Of a DNA stretch of 49,222 nucleotides, positions 15,797 through 25,472 are shown piece by piece. Under the pieces are notes generated by a model. The model was not told where the DNA came from. It saw only the letters and a program-made list of their open reading frames with translations, and ran no database searches. Source of the stretch: Actinacidiphila cocklensis (GTDB lineage Bacteria; Actinomycetota; Actinomycetes; Streptomycetales; Streptomycetaceae); assembly GCF_907177275.1 (NCBI RefSeq), contig NZ_CAJSLV010000084.1, positions 1-49,222 on the forward strand. Reading direction: 5' to 3'. Positions within the stretch are counted from its first letter, which is position 1; every line of letters begins with the position of its first letter. The position numbers and the translations under genes were made by a program.

Positions 15797-16654
15797 ATGA
15801 GCCTGCGCCAGATGGAGTACTTCGTGACCGTCGTCTCCGCGGGGTCCTTCACCCGGGCCGCCGAGCAGCTGCACGTCACCCAGCCCGCGCTGTCCCACCA
15901 GATCAAGGCGCTCGAACGGTACGTCGGCGGCCCGCTGCTCGAACGCCTGCCACGGGGTGTGCGGCTGACCCCGATGGGCCGGGCCTTCCTGCCGCACGCC
16001 GAGGTCGCCGTGGGCAGCGCGGCCCAGGCCGAGCGGGCCGCCCGCGCCGCGGCGGGGGTGCTCGGCGGCGAGCTGCACGTCGCCGCGGTCCACTCCGTGG
16101 CGGCCGGGCTGCTGCCGCCGGTCTTCGCGCGCTGGCGGCGCGAGCGGCCGGGCGTGGAGCTGGTGCTGCACGAATACGCGCGGGACGAGGACCTCGACGA
16201 CAGCATGGAGCGCGGGGTCGCCGACGTCGCCGTCGGCCACGGCGGGGACGGGGCCGCGGCCCGGGTGCCGCTCGGCGACGAGGAGGTCGTCGTCGTGCTG
16301 CCCACGGGCGACCCGCTGATCGGAGCGGGACCCGTCACGCTGGGTGCGCTTGCCGGGCGGGACTGGATCCGCTGCGCCATGGAGCCGGTCGTGGACGGCC
16401 GGCCCTTCATCGACCTGGCCTGCGAGCGGGCCGGGTTCGCCCCGAGGACCGCGGTGCGCACGGAGCACACGACCACGGCGGTGGCCATGGCCGCGGCCGG
16501 GGCGGGGATCGCCGTGGTCCCCTCCTACGCGGTGCCCCCCGGCACCCCCGCCACCACCCTCACCCCGCCCTGGCGCCGCCCCCTCTTCGCCTGGTCCCGC
16601 ACCACCTTCGCCGGCCCCGCCGCCGCACTCATCACCCTCCTCACGCCCCCGTGA
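15797..16654 (+). CDS. LysR-family transcriptional regulator
   Basis: This 285-aa regulator has an N-terminal winged helix (LRQMEYFVTVVSAGSFTRAAEQLHVTQPALSHQIKALE) and a C-terminal periplasmic-binding-protein-like effector domain. The start ATG 15797 follows GGGAGGGG at a good distance; the frame is open further upstream but is not needed. It is divergent from the lpdA-like gene with 88 bp between starts, the usual layout for LysR control of the neighbour. The effector is unknown. Its stop lies at the edge of a REP-like element shared with 27530. Confidence 0.9.
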   Translation: MSLRQMEYFVTVVSAGSFTRAAEQLHVTQPALSHQIKALERYVGGPLLERLPRGVRLTPMGRAFLPHAEVAVGSAAQAERAARAAAGVLGGELHVAAVHSVAAGLLPPVFARWRRERPGVELVLHEYARDEDLDDSMERGVADVAVGHGGDGAAARVPLGDEEVVVVLPTGDPLIGAGPVTLGALAGRDWIRCAMEPVVDGRPFIDLACERAGFAPRTAVRTEHTTTAVAMAAAGAGIAVVPSYAVPPGTPATTLTPPWRRPLFAWSRTTFAGPAAALITLLTPP

Positions 16655-16661
16655 CGGTTGC

Positions 16662-16703
16662 CCACCTGCAGTGGCGTTGCCTCTTTCCCGCCGCGGTGGC
16701 GGG
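16662..16703. terminator. REP-like element and hairpin between convergent genes
   Basis: A hairpin CCAC-CTGCA-GTGG followed by CGTTGCC (16662-16681) closely matches 27530-27549 elsewhere in the window. Right after it, CCCGCC-GCGGT-GGCGGG (16687-16703) forms a second perfect 6-bp stem. Both sit between the LysR stop at 16654 and the convergent MDR stop at 16713, so bidirectional termination is likely. Confidence 0.55.
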
Positions 16704-16712
16704 GCGCCGCGG

Positions 16713-17639
16713 TCAGGGTGCGGTCGTGAGGACCGCATTGCCTGCAATGCGACGGTCGTGGAGATCGGAGAGCACCTCCGCCGTGGAGGACCAGTCGGAG
16801 AGCCGCCCGATCTCCGGATGCAGCCGCCCCGCGGCGACAAGGCGGACGAGCGTCGCGAGGTCGGCCCCGTACGACTCGGGGAAGTCCTCGTAGTGGAAGT
16901 GCCGGATCGTCGCCGACGACGGCCCGTCGAAGAAGCCGAAGAAGTCGAGCGTGGCGGGCTGCCGGGAGGCCTGGCCGAACCAGATCAGCTCACCGTGCGG
17001 GCGCAGCAGCGCGAGCGCGCGGGCGGTCGCCGGGCCGCCGACGGACTCCATCACGGTGTGGAAGGGGCCGCCCGCCGCAGCGACGTCGTGCACGACGGTC
17101 GCCCCGAACTCCGCGAGCCGCCGCCCGCGTTCGGGCGTCGCACTGACCGCGGTGACGTCCGCACCCGCGGCGACGGCGAGTTCGGTGACGTAGTGGCCGA
17201 CTCCGCCCGACGCGCCCGTGATGAGCAGGGAGCGTCCGGCCGGCCCGCCCGCGGTGCGCAGCAGGCGCAGGGCGGTGAGGCCGGCGAGCGGCAGGGCCGC
17301 CGCGGTGACCGAGGAGACGGTGTCGGGCAGCACGGCGAGCCGGTCGGTGTCGACGGCGGCGTACTCGGCCCAGCCGCCGCCCGGCGGGTGGGCGACGACG
17401 CGCTGCCCGGCGCGCGGCCCGCTGCCGTCGGCGGCGGCCTGCACGACCAGCCCCGCGATGTCCTTGCCCGGCCGCAGGCCGACGCCGGGCAGGGCGCCGT
17501 GCAGCCGGAAGACCTCACCGCGGTTGACGGAGAAGGCCTCGACCTTCACCAGTGCCTGGCCCGGCCCCGGCCGCGGCTCCTCGGCCTCGCCGTGCACGAC
17601 CAGTGTCGCCGGGTCTCCCGTGGGAAGCAGTGCCCTCAT
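16713..17639 (-). CDS. MDR-superfamily quinone oxidoreductase/dehydrogenase
   Basis: This is a 308-aa medium-chain dehydrogenase/reductase with GroES-like N-terminus (GQALVKVEAFSVNRGEVFRLHG), GKDIAGLVVQAA, and a Rossmann motif LLITGASGGVGHYVTELAVAAGA near residue 140. Zinc-ligand cysteines and histidines of ADH enzymes are not evident, so it groups with quinone/enone reductases. It is about 20% larger-looldivergent from the MDR at 3113 in sequence, so they are not recent duplicates. A 19-bp perfect palindrome (17734-17752) lies 95 bp upstream of its start and is the best candidate for its control site. Substrate unknown. Confidence 0.82.
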   Translation of the reverse strand: MRALLPTGDPATLVVHGEAEEPRPGPGQALVKVEAFSVNRGEVFRLHGALPGVGLRPGKDIAGLVVQAAADGSGPRAGQRVVAHPPGGGWAEYAAVDTDRLAVLPDTVSSVTAAALPLAGLTALRLLRTAGGPAGRSLLITGASGGVGHYVTELAVAAGADVTAVSATPERGRRLAEFGATVVHDVAAAGGPFHTVMESVGGPATARALALLRPHGELIWFGQASRQPATLDFFGFFDGPSSATIRHFHYEDFPESYGADLATLVRLVAAGRLHPEIGRLSDWSSTAEVLSDLHDRRIAGNAVLTTAP

Positions 17640-17733
17640 CGTCGGCTCCTCGATCCGGTGCGGTGTGCTCCGCAGCGCTGAACCAAGGAAAACCGCAGGT
17701 CAAAGCCCGTGTCCAACAGCCTTCCTGCGCAAT

Positions 17734-17752
17734 TGACAACCGCCGGTTGTCA
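17734..17752. promoter_or_regulatory. 19-bp perfect palindrome, candidate operator
   Basis: TGACAACCG-C-CGGTTGTCA is a perfect palindrome with a single central base. It overlaps the last codon region and the stop of the XRE gene (stop at 17750-17752) and lies upstream of the MDR gene that starts at 17639. Its form fits a dimeric MarR- or TetR-type repressor. No such regulator gene is adjacent, so the cognate protein is not known. Confidence 0.5.
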
Positions 17753-18604
17753 CCGCTGGCGGGTGACGGCGTCCGCGGGGGCCGGGTGCGCCGCCGCGTG
17801 CCAGCTGGCCAGGACCGCGAGGCGTTCCGCGGTGGGGGAGCCGGGCGGGGCGGTGTAGATGATGACGGTCAGGTCGGCGTCGCCGGGGAGGGCCAGCGTC
17901 TCGTAGGCGAGGTCCAGCTCGCCCACGACGGGGTGGATGAGGCGCTTGACGCCGTACGTCTTCTCCCTGACCAGGTGGTCGGCCCACAGCCGGCGGAAGG
18001 GCTCGCTCTTCATGGACAGTTCGCCGACCAGCTCGGTGAGCCGCCGGTCGTCGGGGTGCCGGCCCGCGTGGTAGCGGAGGTAGGCGACGGTCTCGGCGGC
18101 GACGGCGGGCCAGTCCGGGTAGATGTCCGTGGCCTGCGGGTCGAGGAAGACGCGGCGCGGCATGTTGCGGCCGGCGGTGTCGCCCGCGAAGTCGTGGACG
18201 GCGTCGCCGAGGGCGTTCCAGGCCAGCGCCTCCATGCGGTGGTCGATGACCATGGCCGGGCGGTCGGCCATGCCGTCGAGCAGCAGCCGCACCCCCGGGC
18301 GTACGCCGGTGGAGGGCGCGGTGGAGGCGGTGCGGCCGGGCCTGGCCAGGTCCCGCAGGTGCTCGTGCTCGGTCGGGTCGAGCCGCAGCACCCTGGCCAC
18401 GGCGTCGAGCACGGCGTCCGAGACGTTCTTGCCGCGGCCCTGTTCGAGCCGGATGTAGTAGTCGACGCTGACCCCGGCGAGCTGGGCGACCTCCTCCCGG
18501 CGCAGCCCCGGCACCCGGCGCCTGCCGTAAGGCGGCAGGCCGACGTCCTCCGGCTGGATTCTGGCCCGCCTGGACTGCAGGAAGTCCCCCAGTGTGTTCT
18601 CCAT
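17750..18604 (-). CDS. XRE-family regulator with MmyB-like ligand domain
   Basis: This is a 284-aa regulator. Residues about 1-85 hold a helix-turn-helix (GDFLQSRRARIQPEDVG, VPGLRREEVAQLAGVSVDYYIRLEQGRG). Residues 100-270 resemble the MmyB-like (PAS-type, lipid-binding) domain, with ALAWNALGDAVHDF and the ELVGELSMKSEPFRRLWADHLV block. Members of this family commonly sit divergent from a short-chain dehydrogenase that they control, exactly the arrangement here with the SDR gene at 18756. Start ATG 18604 gives the standard MENTLGDFLQSRRARI opening. The intergenic region has matching operator-like repeats. Confidence 0.9.
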   Translation of the reverse strand: MENTLGDFLQSRRARIQPEDVGLPPYGRRRVPGLRREEVAQLAGVSVDYYIRLEQGRGKNVSDAVLDAVARVLRLDPTEHEHLRDLARPGRTASTAPSTGVRPGVRLLLDGMADRPAMVIDHRMEALAWNALGDAVHDFAGDTAGRNMPRRVFLDPQATDIYPDWPAVAAETVAYLRYHAGRHPDDRRLTELVGELSMKSEPFRRLWADHLVREKTYGVKRLIHPVVGELDLAYETLALPGDADLTVIIYTAPPGSPTAERLAVLASWHAAAHPAPADAVTRQR

Positions 18605-18622
18605 GGGTACGAGCCTAGGACA

Positions 18623-18659
18623 GCTCCGGCACCCGGAGCCTGGTACTGGCGGACCCAGG
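18623..18659. promoter_or_regulatory. operator-like repeats between XRE and SDR genes
   Basis: A perfect inverted repeat GCTCCGG-CAC-CCGGAGC (18623-18639) abuts an imperfect palindrome CCTGGTACTGGCGGACCCAGG (18639-18659, CCTGG/CCAGG arms). They occupy the centre of the 151-bp divergent region, where binding would affect both promoters. The MmyB-type regulator is the inferred binder. Confidence 0.5.
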
Positions 18660-18755
18660 TAGACGGGAGCCCTGGGTGGGCTTCGCGGGCCGCCGCACAG
18701 TGGAGGAGTCAGCACGGCAGAGCCCGCACGGCGGGTCACCCCAGGGAGTCACACC

Positions 18756-19526
18756 ATGAGCACCGCATACGGCAACCTCAGCGGCCGCACCGCCGTCGTC
18801 ACCGGCGCCGCCAGCGGGATGGGCGAGGCCACCGCACGGCTGCTGGCGGCGCAGGGTGCGAAGGTCGCGCTGCTGGCCCGCCGCGCGGAACGGCTCGACA
18901 CGCTCGCCGAGAAGATCGCCGCGGACGGCGGCCAGGCGCTCGCGGTCACCGCGGACGTCACCGACGACGCCTCGGTGCGGGCCGCGGCCGCCCGGATCAG
19001 GGACGCGTACGGTCCCGCCGACCTGGTGGTCAACGCGGCCGGCGTGATGCTGCCCAACCCGATCGACGCGGGCCGCAGCGACGAGTGGGCGCGGATGGTG
19101 GACACCAACCTCACCGGCGCCCTGCGGATCATCGACGCCTTCCGCGACGACCTGCTCGCCGCGGGGGCCGAGGGCCGGCCCGCCGACCTGGTCAACGTCT
19201 CGTCGATCGGCGCGCACCTGGTCTTCCCCGGGTACGCGGTCTACAGCGCGACCAAGGCGGCACTGACCCATCTGTCGGCGTCGCTGCGCGCCGAGTTCGG
19301 GCCGCGCCGGGTCAGGGTCACCAACATCGAGCCGGGCCTGACCGACACCGAGCTGGGCGGGCACATCGACAACCCGGAGCTGTCGGCGCAGCTCGACGGG
19401 ATGTTCCAGGCCTTCCCCGAGACGCTGACGTCGGAGGACATCGCTGACCTGATCGCGTACGTCACGAGCCGTCCGGCACGCGTTAACCTGCGGCAGGTGA
19501 TCGTCCTGCCGACCGGGCAGGCGTGA
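18756..19526 (+). CDS. short-chain dehydrogenase/reductase (SDR)
   Basis: This is a 256-aa classical SDR. The cofactor motif TGAASGMG is at 16-23, NAAG near 93-96, the catalytic Ser149/150 in VNVSSIG, and Tyr163-x3-Lys167 in YSATK. A basic residue pattern after the second strand (ARRAE) suggests NADP(H). It probably oxidises or reduces a small alcohol/carbonyl in the cytoplasm; the substrate is unknown. GGGAG precedes ATG 18756. It is divergent from the XRE/MmyB gene and followed after 22 bp by a LysR gene on the same strand. Confidence 0.9.
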   Translation: MSTAYGNLSGRTAVVTGAASGMGEATARLLAAQGAKVALLARRAERLDTLAEKIAADGGQALAVTADVTDDASVRAAAARIRDAYGPADLVVNAAGVMLPNPIDAGRSDEWARMVDTNLTGALRIIDAFRDDLLAAGAEGRPADLVNVSSIGAHLVFPGYAVYSATKAALTHLSASLRAEFGPRRVRVTNIEPGLTDTELGGHIDNPELSAQLDGMFQAFPETLTSEDIADLIAYVTSRPARVNLRQVIVLPTGQA

Positions 19527-19548
19527 TGCGAACGGACGGAGGCCGGCG

Positions 19549-20502
19549 GTGGATCTCGACCTGGGGCAGGTGCGGGCCTTCGTGGTCACCGCCGACCGGC
19601 TGCACTTCGGGCAGGCCGCCGCCGAGCTGTACCTGACCCAGCAGGCGCTGTCCAAGCGGGTCGCCCGGCTGGAGGACGCGCTCGGCCGCAAGCTCTTCGA
19701 CCGCACCGGGCACGGTGTCGAACTCACCGACGCGGGCCGCAGGTTCCTCGACCCGGCCCGCGAGCTGGTGCGGGCGGGGGAGGCCGCGGTGGCCGCCGCG
19801 CGGCACGAGGAGCGGCCGCTGCGGGTCAGCGTCTGGGGCCACATGTTCCTGCCGCTGCGCACGGTCCGCGAGGTCGTCGCCCGCGACCCGGACCTGGACA
19901 TCGAGCTGAGCCTGCGGCCCGGCTTCCCCGCGGCGCTCGCCGGGCTGCGCGACGGCGAGATCGACTTCGCGCTCGGCCGCGCCCACGTGCTGGACGAGCC
20001 GTGGCCGGCCGGTGTCACCCGGCGGCTGGTCAGGCTCGAACCGGTCAAGGCCGTGATGAGCACGGCGGCCGCGCTGGCCGGCGCCACCGCCTTGAGCCCG
20101 GAGGAGCTGCGGGCGGCGCGGCTGTGGTTCCCCGCGCCGCGGGCGAAGGTGGAGTTCCTGCGGGCCTTCACCGAGCGCTTCGACGTGCCGGGCGAGTTCG
20201 GCGGCATCAACCTGGGCCTGGACCCCTTCCTCGCCCACCTCGCCGACCACCCCGAGCTGTTCTCGCTGCTGTGCGGGGACGTCGAGGTGCCGGGCGGCAG
20301 CGGCCTGAGCGAGATCCCGGTCGCGGGACCGGCCCCGCTCTACGCCTGGCACGCGATCTGGCGCACCGGCGAGCAGCACGCGGTGCTGCCCCGGCTGCTC
20401 GCCGCCTTCGCCGCCGCGGCGGCCGCGGAGTCCTGGCTCGACTACGACCCGGACCGGCACTGGCTCCCCGAGGCCGACCAGGCCGCGCTGCCGGGGGCGT
20501 AG
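19549..20502 (+). CDS. LysR-family transcriptional regulator
   Basis: This 317-aa LysR protein has its winged helix at the N-terminus (DLGQVRAFVVTADRLHFGQAAAELYLTQQALSKRVARLE) and an effector-binding domain after about residue 90. The RLHFGQAAAELYLTQQALSK signature differs clearly from the LysR at 15797, so the two are not close paralogues. GTG 19549 follows GGAGG at 8 nt. It trails the SDR gene by 22 bp on the same strand, so it may be co-expressed with it, which would place the SDR under two regulators. Confidence 0.88.
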   Translation: MDLDLGQVRAFVVTADRLHFGQAAAELYLTQQALSKRVARLEDALGRKLFDRTGHGVELTDAGRRFLDPARELVRAGEAAVAAARHEERPLRVSVWGHMFLPLRTVREVVARDPDLDIELSLRPGFPAALAGLRDGEIDFALGRAHVLDEPWPAGVTRRLVRLEPVKAVMSTAAALAGATALSPEELRAARLWFPAPRAKVEFLRAFTERFDVPGEFGGINLGLDPFLAHLADHPELFSLLCGDVEVPGGSGLSEIPVAGPAPLYAWHAIWRTGEQHAVLPRLLAAFAAAAAAESWLDYDPDRHWLPEADQAALPGA

Positions 20503-20521
20503 GGCCGGGGCGCGGGCACGC

Positions 20522-22984
20522 TCAGCGGGTGAGGAGTGCCACCGGGGAGTCCGCGAACAGCTCGGCCAGCGGCACCCGGCCGCGGTACGCACCGGCGCCG
20601 AGCCGGTTGCGCCAGTGGCCCGGGGGGAGCGGCAGCACGGTGTCCCGCCAGCCGCCCGCCTGCTCCAGGCGGCGGGACAGCCGGGTCACCGCGGTCAGCG
20701 CGCCGCCGCCGCGCAGGAAGGCCACGCAGTGGTCCGCGGCCGGCCCGTCGGCGGCCAGCGGGTCGTACGCGCCGGTGGGGCCGTACCACTGCGGGTGGTC
20801 CCTGCGCAGCCGCAGCGCCACCGCGGTCAGGAGCAGCTTGGCCTCGTCGGCGCCGCGCGGGACCTGCCCGGCGAGCAGGCCGTCCAGGGTGCCACCGACG
20901 CCGAACCGCTGGGTGCCGCCCATCGGGCCGGTCATCGGGCCGCGGTTGTCGGGGTCGACCAGGGTGTGCACGGGGAACTCGGTGCCCTGGTAGACGTCCG
21001 GCACACCCGGCATCGTCAGGTGCAGCAGGGCCGCGGCCAGCGAGTTGGCGGTGGCGTACGGCTCCAGCCGCCCGGCGAACTCGCCGATGTCGTAGACCTG
21101 CACCCCGCAGGGGCCGTGCTCGACGAACTCGGCGACCGCCTTCTCGTACCCCTCGTCCTGCTCGGTCCAGGTGGTGTGGAGCCCCGCCTCCCGTACGGCC
21201 TTGAGCACCGCGGGCACCAGCCGGTCCGGGTGGCAGAAACCCAGGCCCACGCCGGTCTGGTACGCGGTGTACCGCACCTGCGGGTTGGGTGCGGGCGGGC
21301 AGTCGAGCTGGGCCTCGCGCGCCTCGCGCCGCCCCATCCACTCCCGCCACACCTCGGGCAGCTCGGACAGCACCGCGAGCCGCAGCCGCAGGTCGGCGCT
21401 GCGCTTGGTGTCGTGGGTGGACAGGACCGTGCCGGTGGTGGGCCGGTCGCGCTGGACGGCGGCGCAGTAGGCGTGGAAGTCCGCCGGCGCCGTGGCCGGC
21501 CGGCCCGGGTCGCGGCCGACCTCGCACAGCGACAGCAGCGGGGTGTAGCGGTAGAAGGCGGTGTCCTCGACGGACTTGGCGTGCAGCGCCGAGGCGACCT
21601 GCGCGAAGCGCACCGTGAAGTCGTCGGCGTCGGCGTCGGCGGCGGGGTCCGTGCCCCGGCCCGCGGCGGGGCGGGCCAGCGCCAGGTCCCGTACGAAGTC
21701 CACGGCGCCGCCCGGCCCCTGCCCGAGGGCCTCCCTGGCGCCGAGCGCGGCCCGCTCCAGCATCGCCTCGTCCGCCGCGCCCGCGGGACCGCCCGGCGGG
21801 ACGTAGGGGCGGTAGACCGGCACCCGCACCAGCACCTCGCGGATCGCGTCGTCCATCACGTCCGGGGGATACGGCCGGGCGCCGGGCAGGCCGGCCCTGA
21901 CGCGTTCGGCCGTCCGGCGCAGCCGGGCGACCTCGGCGGCCAGGTCGAGGGTGACCACCCGGTGGGCGGCCCTGCGCACGGTCGGCTCCCACCGGCCGCC
22001 GCGGTCGTCGGGGGCGCGGGTGTAGTCGCGGTGGAAGGCGTCGAGGTCGGCGGCGCCCTGCGGGTCGGTGAACAGCCCGTCGATCCGGTCCAGCGCGTCG
22101 TAGCCGGTGGTGCCCGCGCACTCCCAGCCCGCGGGCATCGGCTCGTCGCGCTGCAGGATCTTCTCCACCACCGTCCAGCGGCCGCCGGCGGCCTCGGCCA
22201 GCTGCCGCAGATAGCCCTCGGGGTCCGCGAGGCCGTCCGGGTGATCGATCCGCAGCCCGTCGGCCACCCCCTCGCGCAGCAGCCGCAGCACGGTGGCGTG
22301 GGTGGCCGCGAAGACCTCGGGCCGCTCGACCCGGACCGCGATCAGGTCGGCGATGGTGAAGAAGCGGCGGTAGTTCAGGTCCGTACGGGCGGTACGCCAG
22401 TACGCCAGGCGGTACCACTGCGCTTCCAGCAGCTCCGGCAGCGGCAGCCCCTCGGTGCCCGCGCGCAGCGGGAAGCGGTGGTCGTAGTACTGCAGCACCC
22501 GGCCGCCCGCGGCCTTGTCCCGGACGACCGACAGCGCGCCCATGGCGTCGGGCAGGGGCTCGCCGAGCACCGGCAGCAGCACCTTGCCGCCCAGCGCGGC
22601 CCAGTCGATGTCGAACCAGTCCCCGTGCGCGGAGCCGGGGCCGTCCCGCAGGACGGCCCACAGCGGGCCGTTCAGGTGCTCGGGGGCCGGGACGGCCATG
22701 TGGTTCGGCACGATGTCCAGGACGAGCCCGAGGCCGTGGTCGCGGGCCGTGCGGGACAGCTCCCGCAGGCCCTGCTCGCCGCCCAGCTCCGCCCTGACCC
22801 TGGTGTGGTCCACCACGTCGTAGCCGTGGCTGGAGCCGGGCACGGCCTCCAGCACCGGCGACAGGTGCAGATGGCTGACGCCGAGCCGCGCCAGATACGG
22901 TGCCGCGGCCGCCGCCTGGGCGAACGTGAAGCCGGGCTGTACCTGTATTCGGTAGGTGGCGCTCGGCGCAGCCATTTCGCTCAT
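20522..22984 (-). CDS. treY: maltooligosyl trehalose synthase TreY
   Basis: This is an 820-aa GH13 enzyme that isomerises the terminal alpha-1,4 linkage of maltooligosaccharides to alpha-1,1. Visible motifs are ATYRIQVQPGFTF, LHLSPVLEAVPGSSHGYDVVD, LDIVPNHMAV, the nucleophile Asp247 in GLRIDHPDG, the acid/base Glu274 in VVEKIL, and STHDTKRSADLRLRL. Length is within the family range. ATG 22984 follows AGAGAGG. It lies 91 bp downstream of glgX on the same strand, so GlgX, TreY and the more distant TreZ form a glycogen-to-trehalose route. Confidence 0.97.
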   Translation of the reverse strand: MSEMAAPSATYRIQVQPGFTFAQAAAAAPYLARLGVSHLHLSPVLEAVPGSSHGYDVVDHTRVRAELGGEQGLRELSRTARDHGLGLVLDIVPNHMAVPAPEHLNGPLWAVLRDGPGSAHGDWFDIDWAALGGKVLLPVLGEPLPDAMGALSVVRDKAAGGRVLQYYDHRFPLRAGTEGLPLPELLEAQWYRLAYWRTARTDLNYRRFFTIADLIAVRVERPEVFAATHATVLRLLREGVADGLRIDHPDGLADPEGYLRQLAEAAGGRWTVVEKILQRDEPMPAGWECAGTTGYDALDRIDGLFTDPQGAADLDAFHRDYTRAPDDRGGRWEPTVRRAAHRVVTLDLAAEVARLRRTAERVRAGLPGARPYPPDVMDDAIREVLVRVPVYRPYVPPGGPAGAADEAMLERAALGAREALGQGPGGAVDFVRDLALARPAAGRGTDPAADADADDFTVRFAQVASALHAKSVEDTAFYRYTPLLSLCEVGRDPGRPATAPADFHAYCAAVQRDRPTTGTVLSTHDTKRSADLRLRLAVLSELPEVWREWMGRREAREAQLDCPPAPNPQVRYTAYQTGVGLGFCHPDRLVPAVLKAVREAGLHTTWTEQDEGYEKAVAEFVEHGPCGVQVYDIGEFAGRLEPYATANSLAAALLHLTMPGVPDVYQGTEFPVHTLVDPDNRGPMTGPMGGTQRFGVGGTLDGLLAGQVPRGADEAKLLLTAVALRLRRDHPQWYGPTGAYDPLAADGPAADHCVAFLRGGGALTAVTRLSRRLEQAGGWRDTVLPLPPGHWRNRLGAGAYRGRVPLAELFADSPVALLTR

Positions 22985-23075
22985 GCCAACCTCTCTACCC
23001 CGGTTCCGCCCGCTCTGCCCCTGGAGCCTGCCCCGTGCGGCGGAGGAAACGCGCAGCCGCGGGACACCCCAGGCC

Positions 23076-25214
<2,139 letters not shown>

Positions 25215-25233
25215 GTCGAGACTCTTCCACTCC

Positions 25234-25256
25234 TGACCGGGCGCACGCCCCGGTCA
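25234..25256 (-). repeat. inverted repeat in the glgX 5' region
   Basis: TGACCGGGCG and CGCCCCGGTCA pair around CA with one bulged C, a 10-bp GC-rich stem 20 bp upstream of the glgX ATG. It could be an operator, or an mRNA hairpin just before the ribosome binding region. The rest of the 258-bp gap between glgX and the HEPN gene shows no gene. Confidence 0.4.
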
Positions 25257-25472
25257 CCTGGTCCTCGCACCCGGCGGCGCCGTTGCCGAAGGTTTCCGAA
25301 TCGTCATCCTCCCACCAGCTCCCTGCCGAGGGTGACACAGCCACAACAGGCAGCGACCGTACGAGTGATGGGGTTGTCCGGTAGTAGTCAAGTAGGGTCG
25401 ATACTGCTGCGACAGCCCCCGCACCGCAGTACCCTTCCTTGATCGTGGACGGGGGTGGGAGGCGGTGAAGTG

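Noticed and set aside
17733..17738. TTGACA within the palindrome as a -35 element
   Set aside because: On the plus strand it would drive antisense transcription into the XRE gene and has no matching -10.
25374..25398. TTGTCCGGT plus TAGGGT as a third damage promoter
   Set aside because: The spacer is 10 bp rather than 8 and the TTGTC block departs from the consensus.
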